DNA of 64,000 nt from Tenacibaculum pelagium. GTDB taxonomy: Bacteria > Bacteroidota > Bacteroidia > Flavobacteriales > Flavobacteriaceae. The stretch covers positions 124,001-188,000 of the forward strand of contig NZ_JACGLS010000003.1 of the NCBI RefSeq assembly GCF_014062345.1. The letters run 5' to 3'. Position 1 is the stretch's first letter. The number at the start of each line of letters is the position of its first letter. Of the stretch, positions 5,625-14,086 are shown piece by piece. The notes below the pieces were generated by a model, which worked only from the letters and a program-made list of their open reading frames with translations, searched no databases and was not told the origin of the DNA. A program made the translations under genes and the position numbers.

Positions 5625-7811
5625 TTATTTACCTAAGTCAAGTTGATTTTTAACTAGGTGATAGTAACTTCCTTTTAATTTTATAAGTTCTTCATGGGAT
5701 CCTTTTTCAATAATTTTTCCTTTTTCTAACACAACAATTTGATGTGCATTTTTAACCGTACTTAATCGATGAGCAATAACTACTGCTGTTTTATTAGAGA
5801 AAAATTCGTTTAGTTTTCCCATGATTACTTTTTCGTTATTAGCATCTAAGGCACTAGTTGCTTCATCAAAAAATAAGAATTTAGGGTTTTTATATACAGA
5901 TCTAGCAATCAATAATCGTTGTTTTTGACCAGTGCTAAGTCCATTTCCTTCACTACCAATTTTAGTGTTATAACCTAAAGGTAGTGCTTCAATATAATCA
6001 CCTATATTAGCTACATCTATAGCATGAGCCAATTTTTCTTTATCAACATAATCTTCACCTACAGCGATATTTTTAGCAATAGAATCATTAAAAATATATC
6101 CTTCTTGCATTACTACACCGCAGTTTCTTCTCCATTCTTTTTGAGAGATGTTTTTTAGATTGAAATTATTAATCATAATATCTCCTTTGTCTACTTGATA
6201 AAAACCAAGTAATAATTTCATTAAAGTTGTCTTCCCACTTCCGCTAACACCAACGATGGCAGTAGTTTTATTTGCTGGTATTTCTAAGGATAAGTTGTTA
6301 AGTACAGGTTCTAAACCTCCTGTGTATCTAAATGAAATATTATTTAATTTTATAGAGGCATTTTCTGGAATATGATTTACTTTTTCATCTCCAGGTTTTT
6401 CCTCATCTTCCATATTATGAATTTCTCCTAATCTATCAATAGATATTTGTGCATCTTGTACATCACGCATAAAGTTGATTAGTTGTGTTATTGGTCCATT
6501 TAATTGACCTACAATGTAACTAATGGCCATCATCATACCTAAAGTAATATCACCATCGATAACTAATTTTGCAGATAGAATGGTAATGAACATATTTTTA
6601 AGTTCATTGATAAAGTTTGAACCTACACTCTGAGTTTGTTCTAATGCTAAGCTTTTAGTAGCGACTTTAAATAATCGGGCTTGTACATATTCCCAATTCC
6701 AACGCATACGACGTTCTGCATTGTGCAGCTTAATTTCTTGCATTCCATTGATAAGTTCAATCACTTTACTTTGTTCTTGACTTACTTGTGAAAATCTTTT
6801 ATAATCTAATTCTTTACGTTTTTTAAAGAAGAATAATACCCATCCGAAGTATAAAACACTTCCTAAAACAAATACTCCAAAGATTTGTAAGCTATAATAT
6901 CCTAAAACTAAACTGAAGATAATCAGGTTAAAAAAAGAGAATAAAACAGTTAAAGAAGAGGTGGTTAGAATACGTTCAATACGTTTATGGTCGTTTATTC
7001 TTTGTAATAAATCTCCTGTCATGCGTACATCAAAATAGGAGATAGGTAGTTTCATTAATTTGATAAAGAAATCAGAGATTAATGATATATTGATTCGTGT
7101 ACTAAGGTGTAGAAGAATCCAACTACGAATAATTTCAAGAGAAGCTTTTCCTATGAAAAGAAATAATTGCGCAAAAAGGATAAGGTACACAAAATTTAAA
7201 TCTTGATTTTTAATCCCTACATCAACGACACTTTGTGTTAAGAAAGGTAGAATTAATTGAAGTAAGCTTCCAGCCAGTAATCCAATTATCAATTGGACTA
7301 TAAATTTTTTATACTTAAAAAGATATTTGAAAATAAAACCAAACCCAAATTTTTCATCTTCCTCAAATTCTTCACTATAAAAACGAGGAGTTGGTTCTAC
7401 TAATAGAGCAATTCCTTCTTCAGTATTTTCATCAGCATTATTTCCAATCCAATGTTGAATAAATTCTTTTTTGGTAAAAGAGATCAATCCATGAGCAGGG
7501 TCAGAAATATAAACAGTGTCCTTTTTAATTTTATAAAGAACTACATAGTGATTTTTATTCCAGTGTATAATACAAGGTAGCGGAGCTTCCAATAATTTAT
7601 TGAAGCTTAGTTTTATACCCAAAGATTTGAATCCCATAGATTCTACAGCTTCGCTTAAGCCTAAAAGACTACTACCTTCTCGGGTAGTTTCACTTAAGCT
7701 ACGTAGTTGTTGGGTATTAATTGTTTTGCCATAGTGTTTAGCTATGATTTTAATACACGTAGGCCCACAATCTTTAGCCTCTGTTTGTTTGTAATTTGGA
7801 AATTTTTTCAA
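5625..7811 (-). CDS. C39-peptidase ABC exporter (PCAT) for double-glycine leader peptides
   Basis: This 728-residue protein has an N-terminal C39 cysteine peptidase (residues 1-140, Q9 and the D14-C15-G16 catalytic motif, His in NKNHYVVL near 88 and Asp in ISDPA), an ABC transmembrane domain (about 165-450), and an ATPase domain with Walker A GVSGSGKTT, signature LSTGQKQR and Walker B FLFFDEATSALD. Known PCATs cut the leader after Gly-Gly and export the core in one step. It is the only obvious peptidase/exporter for the twelve precursors and lies between runs 1 and 2. Confidence 0.96.
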   Translation of the reverse strand: MKKFPNYKQTEAKDCGPTCIKIIAKHYGKTINTQQLRSLSETTREGSSLLGLSEAVESMGFKSLGIKLSFNKLLEAPLPCIIHWNKNHYVVLYKIKKDTVYISDPAHGLISFTKKEFIQHWIGNNADENTEEGIALLVEPTPRFYSEEFEEDEKFGFGFIFKYLFKYKKFIVQLIIGLLAGSLLQLILPFLTQSVVDVGIKNQDLNFVYLILFAQLFLFIGKASLEIIRSWILLHLSTRINISLISDFFIKLMKLPISYFDVRMTGDLLQRINDHKRIERILTTSSLTVLFSFFNLIIFSLVLGYYSLQIFGVFVLGSVLYFGWVLFFFKKRKELDYKRFSQVSQEQSKVIELINGMQEIKLHNAERRMRWNWEYVQARLFKVATKSLALEQTQSVGSNFINELKNMFITILSAKLVIDGDITLGMMMAISYIVGQLNGPITQLINFMRDVQDAQISIDRLGEIHNMEDEEKPGDEKVNHIPENASIKLNNISFRYTGGLEPVLNNLSLEIPANKTTAIVGVSGSGKTTLMKLLLGFYQVDKGDIMINNFNLKNISQKEWRRNCGVVMQEGYIFNDSIAKNIAVGEDYVDKEKLAHAIDVANIGDYIEALPLGYNTKIGSEGNGLSTGQKQRLLIARSVYKNPKFLFFDEATSALDANNEKVIMGKLNEFFSNKTAVVIAHRLSTVKNAHQIVVLEKGKIIEKGSHEELIKLKGSYYHLVKNQLDLGK

Positions 7812-7844
7812 GTAGTAGATTTTGTTTTTAAGCTAATAAATAAG

Positions 7845-7873
7845 AAATAGCGGGTTAGATCGACCCGCTATTT
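7845..7873 (-). terminator. Hairpin/terminator between precursor run 1 and the ABC exporter
   Basis: AAATAGCGGGT (7845-7855) pairs with ACCCGCTATTT (7863-7873), an 11-bp stem with a 7-nt loop, followed on the minus strand by CTTATTTATT. It sits 5 bp after the precursor 11 stop and 33 bp before the ABC exporter start. It is probably a leaky terminator allowing more precursor than exporter mRNA. Confidence 0.7.
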
Positions 7874-7878
7874 TGATA

Positions 7879-8067
7879 TTAAAAAGGATTAGGGCTGAAA
7901 GTACAATGACCATTTGTGCATAAATAGTCATTTATTGAACCTATCCCGCCTGTTGCGTGCCAGCAATCTCTTGCTGTTCTACATTGACCTCCAACTTTAC
8001 CTCCAGATATTTCTTTTTGCGCTACCTTATTTAGAACTTTTCCTAAGTTTAAAATTTGTTTTTTCAT
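7879..8067 (-). CDS. Leader-containing Cys-rich precursor 11
   Basis: The 62-residue product starts at the shared Met (8067). Its leader is slightly divergent (MKKQILNLGKVLNKVAQK, ending ISGG). The 39-residue core has four Cys, C-x5-C-x14-C-x4-C, and the C-x5-DC...C-x-N-x-x-C pattern shared with precursor 7. The gap after precursor 12 is only 2 nt, so translation is probably coupled. The core is basic and aromatic towards its end. Confidence 0.84.
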   Translation of the reverse strand: MKKQILNLGKVLNKVAQKEISGGKVGGQCRTARDCWHATGGIGSINDYLCTNGHCTFSPNPF

Positions 8068-8069
8068 AA

Positions 8070-8228
8070 TTAAAAAGGCATTAACTGACAGTAAAACTCT
8101 GCGCAATGTCTTCCTCTGTCTTCACATATTCTGTCACCGTTTGAATCACATTGTTTTCTACCTCCGTTTACTGTTTTTTGCTCCGCTTTATTTAAAGCTT
8201 TACCCAAGTTTAAGATTGATTTTTTCAT
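8070..8228 (-). CDS. Leader-containing Cys-rich precursor 12 (first gene of run 1)
   Basis: The 52-residue product starts at the shared Met (8228) although the frame opens further upstream. The leader ends VNGG. The 29-residue core is rich in Arg and Asp with four Cys, C-x7-C-x6-C-x4-C, and the CAEFYC ending that relates it to precursor 9. It is the first precursor after the VKOR gene and its terminator, preceded by element copy 3. Confidence 0.84.
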   Translation of the reverse strand: MKKSILNLGKALNKAEQKTVNGGRKQCDSNGDRICEDRGRHCAEFYCQLMPF

Positions 8229-8262
8229 AATTAAAATATTAAGGTTACTTTTGCGGCGAACA

Positions 8263-8304
8263 TTTAAAGACACTCACCTATGTGTCTATTCTTCGCGAGA
8301 GAAT
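8263..8304 (-). repeat. Pre-precursor repeat element, copy 3
   Basis: On the minus strand: TATTCT-CTCGCGA-AGAATA block, then AGACAC (plus 8268-8273 complement) and GTGTCT (8282-8287) arms with an 8-nt loop. The loop has changed (contains AGGTGA), and the downstream TCAAGG partner seen in copies 1 and 2 is absent. It lies between the VKOR terminator and precursor 12. Confidence 0.72.
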
Positions 8305-8311
8305 ATTGTTC

Positions 8312-8339
8312 AAAAAGCAAAGCCCTTTTTAGGGCTTTG
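8312..8339 (-). terminator. Terminator after the VKOR-thioredoxin gene
   Basis: CAAAGCCCT (8318-8326) pairs with AGGGCTTTG (8331-8339) around a 4-nt loop, followed on the minus strand by CTTTTT. It should end the VKOR transcript, so precursor run 1 probably needs its own promoter or readthrough. Confidence 0.75.
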
Positions 8340-8345
8340 TTGCTT

Positions 8346-9932
8346 TTATACAGTTACTAATTGTTGATAGTTTTCTTCAAGTTCTTCAATAAAGAAGATT
8401 AGATCTGTTCTATTATATTCTTTAGGAAATGATTTTCCGTTTACTAAAATTTCTGGAGTAAAATTGATAGCGTTTTCTTTACACCAAGAGCTTTCTCTTT
8501 CTAGCTCTTTTTTATACAAATCTTTTTTAGTGTTATCTTCCCATTTATTAAGCCATTTATCAGGTTTTTCACCGTTATAAATTTCATCCATAGCTTGTAA
8601 GCATTTTTGTGCTCCTTTGGTGTGATAAATAGAAAGTAAACTATTTGTTATTTTAAAAAGATCATTCTCAATGTTTTCAGTATTTACATTGAAACGAATT
8701 TTAATCTTCACATTATCGTTATACCGGTTTAAAATATCATGAATATGTATATGGACAGGTTTACAGTGTCCACAAAAAGGGTTAGTTATAATGGTTAATT
8801 CTAGTGGTGAATTTGGATTACCAAAAACAATTTCTTCACTATTTTCAATTTGAGTGTTTATCTGAGGAGATTTTTGTAGAAGACTACTAAATAAAGTATA
8901 GTTACGTTTAAATTTAACATTCTCTATTTTTTCTTTTTTTAATTCTGTTACTTGATGTATTAAAGGCTTTAAATAATTCCAAGTAAGCCAAGTTACTAAT
9001 GTTATCAATCCAAGTGTAGTAAAATCAACTATAGAAAAACTTTCTATAAATGTACTTGTAATTAACGGAACTACCGCTTGCAACCATAATATGCCAACTA
9101 TACTCAGGCATAACAAACACCATTTTTTAACAACAGCGTATTGGTAGTATAACGAGTATAAGGTAATAGGGATAGCTAAAAGACTAATAGTATAAGAGTG
9201 TACAGGATTGGTAATCTGAGATAGTGTTAATAATGTTAGTCCTGAAAAGTATAAAATACTTAAATCACTTAATTTGTATCCTTTAATTAACTCAGCTCCT
9301 TTAGATGTTAGTACAGCATCACAATCTTTTTTATCATCTGAGCCAGAACAAAACGCATCACCTATAGCAGTTTTTAACCCTAACTCTTGTTTTACTATTG
9401 CTATACTTGTTATTATTCCTAAAATTGATAAAGCTATATATGCAATATTATACCAAGAAGTTGAATTGTTATAAATTAAGAAGGAAGCAAAAAGAGTTAA
9501 AAGAGCTAAAGCAACAAACCTTGTTATTTTAGATTTAGATTTTGTTTGTGAATTTTCTTGAGATTGTTCAACAGCGACTATAATCCCTGTAAATTTTCCA
9601 AGAAAATCCTTTTCTGTAAGTTTTTCCTTTTTGTTTTCAGTATTATAAATGTTGTAGTCTAATTTTTTTCGATCTACAACAACTAGATCTTTACCTTGTT
9701 CATTATTTACTTGTGCTATAAAGCAGTCAGGTAACTGTAAAAGTGTTTCTGTATTTGTAGGTACATCAGCTGCTACGTTTTCTATGTTGAAATGATCTAA
9801 CACTCCTGTAATAGCATGTAAGCTAGGGTATGAAGGATGACTTTGAATTTGAAAAGCTAACTCTTCTTTATCAAATGATATTCTATTTTGTTTTAATAAT
9901 CTACTTACTAAATTGATTAATGTGTCTTTCAA
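8346..9932 (-). CDS. Membrane VKOR-thioredoxin disulfide catalyst with N-terminal C39-like domain
   Basis: This 528-residue protein starts at TTG (9932); no nearby ATG gives the full domain. Residues 1-120 resemble a C39-like fold (SYPSL, LDHF, LPDCFIAQ, LVVVDR) without the catalytic D-C-G. Several membrane helices (from 138) hold a VKOR domain with Cys195/Cys204 and the CLLC pair 272/275. The C-terminus (about 365-528) is a thioredoxin/DsbA-like domain with CGHC at 387-390. VKOR proteins re-oxidise thioredoxin-like partners with quinone, so this protein should form disulfides in exported cores. A degenerate C39 domain could bind the leader; that is my inference. Confidence 0.88.
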   Translation of the reverse strand: MKDTLINLVSRLLKQNRISFDKEELAFQIQSHPSYPSLHAITGVLDHFNIENVAADVPTNTETLLQLPDCFIAQVNNEQGKDLVVVDRKKLDYNIYNTENKKEKLTEKDFLGKFTGIIVAVEQSQENSQTKSKSKITRFVALALLTLFASFLIYNNSTSWYNIAYIALSILGIITSIAIVKQELGLKTAIGDAFCSGSDDKKDCDAVLTSKGAELIKGYKLSDLSILYFSGLTLLTLSQITNPVHSYTISLLAIPITLYSLYYQYAVVKKWCLLCLSIVGILWLQAVVPLITSTFIESFSIVDFTTLGLITLVTWLTWNYLKPLIHQVTELKKEKIENVKFKRNYTLFSSLLQKSPQINTQIENSEEIVFGNPNSPLELTIITNPFCGHCKPVHIHIHDILNRYNDNVKIKIRFNVNTENIENDLFKITNSLLSIYHTKGAQKCLQAMDEIYNGEKPDKWLNKWEDNTKKDLYKKELERESSWCKENAINFTPEILVNGKSFPKEYNRTDLIFFIEELEENYQQLVTV

Positions 9933-9970
9933 AAGTTATATTTTTTAGAATAGCTAATTTTAGTTTCCTC

Positions 9971-9978
9971 CAAAGCTA
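9971..9978 (-). promoter_or_regulatory. Candidate -7 element for the VKOR gene
   Basis: The minus strand reads TAGCTTTG, matching the Bacteroidota TAnnTTTG element, 38 nt before the TTG start at 9932. No clean TTG -33 element was found upstream, so the call is moderate. Confidence 0.45.
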
Positions 9979-10013
9979 TTTTTTTAAGAATTAAAAAAGT
10001 GAGAAAAAACCGT

Positions 10014-10037
10014 AAAAAAAGTAAGGCATACCCTTAC
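10014..10037 (-). terminator. Terminator after the response regulator
   Basis: GTAAGG (10021-10026) pairs with CCTTAC (10032-10037); on the minus strand the hairpin is followed by seven T (plus 10014-10020). It separates the regulator from the VKOR gene. Confidence 0.8.
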
Positions 10038-10045
10038 TCTTTGTT

Positions 10046-10729
10046 TTATATAAGCCCTTTTTCTTTAGCTACAAGTATTAACTCTCTATCTCCGCCTTTA
10101 TCTTTTACATTAAATATTTTCTTTAAGTGGCGTTTTCTTTTTTCAATGCTGGCAGCTGATAAAGGAACGTAATTAGGCATGTCCTTCATTCTTGCACCAA
10201 TAGATAGTTCGTATAAAATTTTTCTGTCTATGCGGTCAATTAATAAGGTTGATGAGATTTCTTTTCTTAAAAGTTTAAGAATTGATTTGCTATAAAAAGG
10301 TTCGTTATTAAAAATAGAACAAATAGCATTTTTAAAATCTTTAGAAGTTAAATCTTTTTTTAAAATAAAACCTTCAGGATTTATTGTTTTGAATATATTA
10401 TGAATCCTGAAATTATCATCTAAAGCAGTTGATATTATTATTTTTGTATTAGGAAACGTTTTTCTAATGGTCATGCTTAAATCTTCGCCAGATAATCTTT
10501 CTTTTTGGTAGTTTATAGAAAATTTTAATTCTAAAATTATTAGATTAAAGAAGGTTTTATTTTTAGATGCATTATTGATTATTTCAAGACCTTGCTTTCC
10601 ACAGTGTACCAAATTAATGTCAAATAAATAATCTTCATTTTTATTTGTCGAGTTGATTACACTTTTATAAGCCTCACAAATTAATGGGCAACTATCAATA
10701 ATTAGAATTGATTTTTTTTCTTTTTTCAT
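10046..10729 (-). CDS. LuxR/NarL-like response regulator with atypical receiver
   Basis: The start is the Met at 10729 (MKKEKKSILIID...), giving 227 residues; upstream in-frame residues are hydrophobic and not receiver-like. Residues 1-140 form a receiver domain: D12 in LIID, S100 and K124/K125 fit the family, but the phospho-acceptor position is Glu67 in LIILEL instead of Asp. Residues 160-227 form a helix-turn-helix (ARMKDMPNYV...SIEKRKRHLKKIF). Glu may mimic phosphorylation, making it constitutively active. No histidine kinase is nearby. It is upstream of the peptide locus on the same strand and is the likely pathway regulator. Confidence 0.8.
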   Translation of the reverse strand: MKKEKKSILIIDSCPLICEAYKSVINSTNKNEDYLFDINLVHCGKQGLEIINNASKNKTFFNLIILELKFSINYQKERLSGEDLSMTIRKTFPNTKIIISTALDDNFRIHNIFKTINPEGFILKKDLTSKDFKNAICSIFNNEPFYSKSILKLLRKEISSTLLIDRIDRKILYELSIGARMKDMPNYVPLSAASIEKRKRHLKKIFNVKDKGGDRELILVAKEKGLI

Positions 10730-10764
10730 ATATAAAAACTTATAGCAAATAATTTTTAATATGG

Positions 10765-10795
10765 TAAAACTAGAAGAAAATAAATCATTGGTCAA
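10765..10795 (-). promoter_or_regulatory. Candidate promoter of the response regulator
   Basis: On the minus strand TTG (10795-10793), a 20-nt spacer, then TAGTTTTA (10772-10765), close to TAnnTTTG. The start codon is at 10729. The operator-like repeats lie immediately upstream. Confidence 0.5.
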
Positions 10796-10802
10796 TACCC
10801 AA

Positions 10803-10854
10803 TACCCCTATTTGAAAGTTAGGGGTAACCCTTAGAAGATAGGGGTAACCCTAT
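10803..10854. promoter_or_regulatory. Operator-like repeat array upstream of the response regulator promoter
   Basis: Two copies of TAGGGGTAACCCT (from 10820 and 10840) are exactly 20 bp apart, about two helical turns, and an inverted TACCCCTA (10803-10810) mirrors TAGGGGTA (10820-10827). They lie directly upstream of the candidate -33 element. Multiple in-phase sites upstream of a promoter suit an activator, possibly autoregulation by the adjacent regulator. Confidence 0.6.
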
Positions 10855-10918
10855 TTCCTTTAACATTTTGTTAACACTTTAGCTAAGGGTTTAAAAAGGT
10901 TGTGAGTTGGTTGTTTGA

Positions 10919-13747
10919 CTATGAGTCTATTAACTCTTTCTTCAGGAATTTAGCAGTATAACTTGTTTTATGTTTAGCAACTTGTTCAGGAGTTCCTGTT
11001 GCTAAAATTTCTCCCCCACCTTTTCCGCCTTCCATACCAACATCTATAATATGATCGGCAAGTTTTATTACATCTATATTATGTTCAATAATTAACACGG
11101 TGTTTCCTTTGTCTGTTAATTTATTTAAAACCTCCATTAAAACACGAATGTCTTCAAAATGAAGCCCGGTAGTAGGTTCGTCAAGAATGTAAAAAGTATT
11201 ACCGGTATCTCGTTTTGATAACTCTGAAGCTAATTTTATTCTTTGTGCTTCACCTCCAGATAGCGTGGTAGACTGTTGCCCAAGAGTAATATATCCTAAA
11301 CCAACATCTTGAATAGTTTTTAATTTTCGATAGATTTTAGGAATATTTTCAAAGAAGTCAGTAGCTTCATTAATAGTCATTTTCAAAATATCAGAAATAG
11401 ATTTTCCTTTATAACGAATTTCTAGAGTTTCTCTATTAAAACGTTTTCCTTGACAAGTTTCACATTCAACATGAACATCTGGTAAAAAATTCATTTCTAT
11501 CACACGAACTCCACCACCTTGACAAGTTTCACAACGACCTCCTTTAACATTAAAACTAAATCGCCCTGGTTTATAGCCACGAATCGCAGCCTCTGGAGTT
11601 TTTGCGAATAGACTTCTAATTTCACCAAAAGTACCAGTATAAGTAGCAGGATTTGAGCGTGGTGTTCTACCAATAGGAGATTGGTCTATGTCAATCACTT
11701 TATCGATATGTTCTAAACCACTAATCTTTTTATAAGGCATTGGTTTTTTTACACCTCTATAGATGTGAGCATTTAAAATAGGGTATAAAGTCTCGTTAAT
11801 TAAAGTGGATTTTCCGCTTCCAGAAACACCAGAAACACAAATCATTTTACCTAAAGGAAATTCAACCGTTACGTTTTTTAAATTGTTTCCAGTAGCACCT
11901 GATAATTTAATATTATTCCCGTTACCTTTTCTTCGTTTTTTAGGAACTTTAATTTCTTTTCTTTTCGATAAATAATCAGCAGTTAAAGTATCATGGTCTT
12001 TTAAGTCATCAAAAGTACCTTCGCTAACAATTTCTCCACCGTGTCTTCCAGCTCCAGGACCAATATCTAATACAAAATCAGCTTTTTTAATCATGTCTTC
12101 GTCGTGTTCTACAACCAAGACTGAATTACCTACGTCTCTAAGTTTTAATAAAGAGTCAATTAATTTCTGATTATCTCTTTGATGTAAACCGATACTTGGT
12201 TCATCTAAGATATATAAAACTCCTACTAATTGAGATCCTATTTGAGTTGCTAATCGAATACGTTGCGCCTCTCCACCAGATAAAGATTTTGAAGTTCTGT
12301 CTAACGTTAAATAATCTAAGCCAACATCTAATAAAAACTGAATTCTAGTTCGTATTTCTTTTAAAATTTCTGAAGCAATGGTAAGTTGTTTTTCAGAAAG
12401 TTGTTTTTCAATATTTTTAAACCAAGTAGCCAATTCTACTACGTCCATCATTGCTAAATCACTAATATTTTTATCAGTGATTTTAAAGTGCAAGGCTTCT
12501 TTTTTAAGACGTTTTCCTTCACAGGAAGAGCACGTAACTTCGTCCATAAAATCTTTAGCCCAGCGTTTTATTGATGTGCTGTCTGAGTTTTTGTATTGGT
12601 TTTCGATAAAAGCAACAATTCCTTCAAAGTCTATTTCGTAATTACGAGTAACGCCTAAATTTTTAGATTGAATTTCAAACTTTTCATTTCCACCATGTAA
12701 AATAATATCCATAGCTTCTGATGGAATCTTGCTGATAGGGTCGGTAAGTTTAAATTCGTATCGATCAGCAATAGTTTGCAATTGCTTAAATATCCAACTA
12801 TTTTTTTGTTCTCCTAAAGGAATAATTCCTCCACTTTTTATCGAGTTAGATGTGTCTGGAATTACTTTTTGTTCGTTAATCTCATTTGTAATCCCTAAAC
12901 CATTACATTTTGAACAAGCTCCTTTTGGTGAGTTAAATGAAAATGTATTAGGTTCAGGATTCGGATAAGCAATTCCTGTTGTAGGGCACATTAATTCACG
13001 ACTAAAATAACGAGGTTTTTCATCATCAACATCAATAACCATTAAAATATTATCACCAGTATACAGCGCTGTTTTAATAGTTTCTTCTAACCTTTTTTCT
13101 GCTGATGGATTTGCAACTAATCGATCAATAACAACTTCAATATCGTGTGTTTTATATCGATCTAGTTTCATGCCTTTTTCAATTTCTCGGATTTCTCCAT
13201 CTACACGAACGCGAACAAAACCTTGTTTTGATATTTGCTGAAAAAGCTCTCGATAATGACCTTTTCTAGATTTTACCAAAGGAGCAAGAATTGCAATGCG
13301 TTTTCCATCAAAATCTTTTAAAATAAGTTCTTTGATCTGTTCATCCGAGTAGCTTACCATTTTTTCATTGGTGTTGTATGAGTAAGCATCTGAAGCTCTT
13401 GAAAAAAGCAAACGTAAAAAATCGTAGATTTCTGTAATAGTACCCACGGTAGAACGTGGACTTTTATTTGTGGTCTTTTGTTCTATAGAAATTACAGGAG
13501 ACAATCCATCAATTTTATCAACATCAGGTCTTTCTAATCCTCCTAAAAACTGACGTGCATACGCGGAAAAAGTTTCTATATAACGACGCTGTCCTTCAGC
13601 ATAAATAGTATCGAAAGCCAAAGAGGATTTTCCACTTCCGCTTAAACCGGTAATAACTACTAGTTTTTCGCGAGGTATTTTAACATCAATGTTTTTTAAA
13701 TTATGAGCTCTAGCTCCGTATACTTCAATATATTCTTGCTCTTTCAA
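10919..13747 (-). CDS. uvrA: UvrA, excinuclease ABC subunit A
   Basis: This 942-residue ATPase recognises DNA lesions with UvrB in nucleotide excision repair. Two ABC modules are visible: Walker [10 protein letters not shown] near residue 34 and GVSGSGKST near 640, two LSGGEAQRI signatures, and zinc-binding CxxC pairs (CSKC/CSSC region and CETC...CETC). Length fits UvrA1. It lies alone on the minus strand, with a 72-bp gap before the plus-strand PspC gene. No downstream terminator was recognised. Confidence 0.98.
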   Translation of the reverse strand: MKEQEYIEVYGARAHNLKNIDVKIPREKLVVITGLSGSGKSSLAFDTIYAEGQRRYIETFSAYARQFLGGLERPDVDKIDGLSPVISIEQKTTNKSPRSTVGTITEIYDFLRLLFSRASDAYSYNTNEKMVSYSDEQIKELILKDFDGKRIAILAPLVKSRKGHYRELFQQISKQGFVRVRVDGEIREIEKGMKLDRYKTHDIEVVIDRLVANPSAEKRLEETIKTALYTGDNILMVIDVDDEKPRYFSRELMCPTTGIAYPNPEPNTFSFNSPKGACSKCNGLGITNEINEQKVIPDTSNSIKSGGIIPLGEQKNSWIFKQLQTIADRYEFKLTDPISKIPSEAMDIILHGGNEKFEIQSKNLGVTRNYEIDFEGIVAFIENQYKNSDSTSIKRWAKDFMDEVTCSSCEGKRLKKEALHFKITDKNISDLAMMDVVELATWFKNIEKQLSEKQLTIASEILKEIRTRIQFLLDVGLDYLTLDRTSKSLSGGEAQRIRLATQIGSQLVGVLYILDEPSIGLHQRDNQKLIDSLLKLRDVGNSVLVVEHDEDMIKKADFVLDIGPGAGRHGGEIVSEGTFDDLKDHDTLTADYLSKRKEIKVPKKRRKGNGNNIKLSGATGNNLKNVTVEFPLGKMICVSGVSGSGKSTLINETLYPILNAHIYRGVKKPMPYKKISGLEHIDKVIDIDQSPIGRTPRSNPATYTGTFGEIRSLFAKTPEAAIRGYKPGRFSFNVKGGRCETCQGGGVRVIEMNFLPDVHVECETCQGKRFNRETLEIRYKGKSISDILKMTINEATDFFENIPKIYRKLKTIQDVGLGYITLGQQSTTLSGGEAQRIKLASELSKRDTGNTFYILDEPTTGLHFEDIRVLMEVLNKLTDKGNTVLIIEHNIDVIKLADHIIDVGMEGGKGGGEILATGTPEQVAKHKTSYTAKFLKKELIDS

Positions 13748-13858
13748 GGTCAGTATTTTACAGAAAAAAGCAAAGTTACCAAAACCAAATTTATTTTAAA
13801 GCTCATGTTATAAACAAATGAGTGTAAATTGGTATCTTGCAGTTAAAAATAGGTAAAT

Positions 13859-14086
13859 ATGAAACTTATTCATTCGGTTCGACATTTTTTTGAACGTCAT
13901 GGTTTTAATGTGTCTTCACGTTTTGCAGACCGTTTAGGGATGCGTGCAACTAATGTACGTTTGTTTTTTATCTACATCTCTTTTGTAACTGTAGGGTTGT
14001 CTTTTGGGTTGTATTTAACGCTTGCATTTTTACTGCGATTAAAAGATATGTTTTATACTAAAAGAACTTCTGTTTTCGATTTATGA
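13859..14086 (+). CDS. PspC-domain small membrane protein
   Basis: This 75-residue protein has the PspC layout: an amphipathic N-terminus with GMRATNVRLFFIYISF, then a hydrophobic hairpin (about residues 36-60). PspC proteins take part in membrane-stress sensing in proteobacteria; here the role is unknown. Its TGA stop overlaps the start of the potassium channel gene (ATGA), so the two are translationally coupled. A TATCTTGC sequence about 28 nt upstream of the start may be the -7 promoter element. Confidence 0.8.
   Translation: MKLIHSVRHFFERHGFNVSSRFADRLGMRATNVRLFFIYISFVTVGLSFGLYLTLAFLLRLKDMFYTKRTSVFDL

Noticed and set aside
1816..8228. CRISPR array (regular repeats of about 69 nt)
   Set aside because: The repeats are leader coding sequences of genes with unequal spacing and stop codons, no cas genes are present.
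12378..12968. Two plus-strand frames within uvrA
   Set aside because: Antisense of well-conserved UvrA segments; composition gives the frames, not selection.
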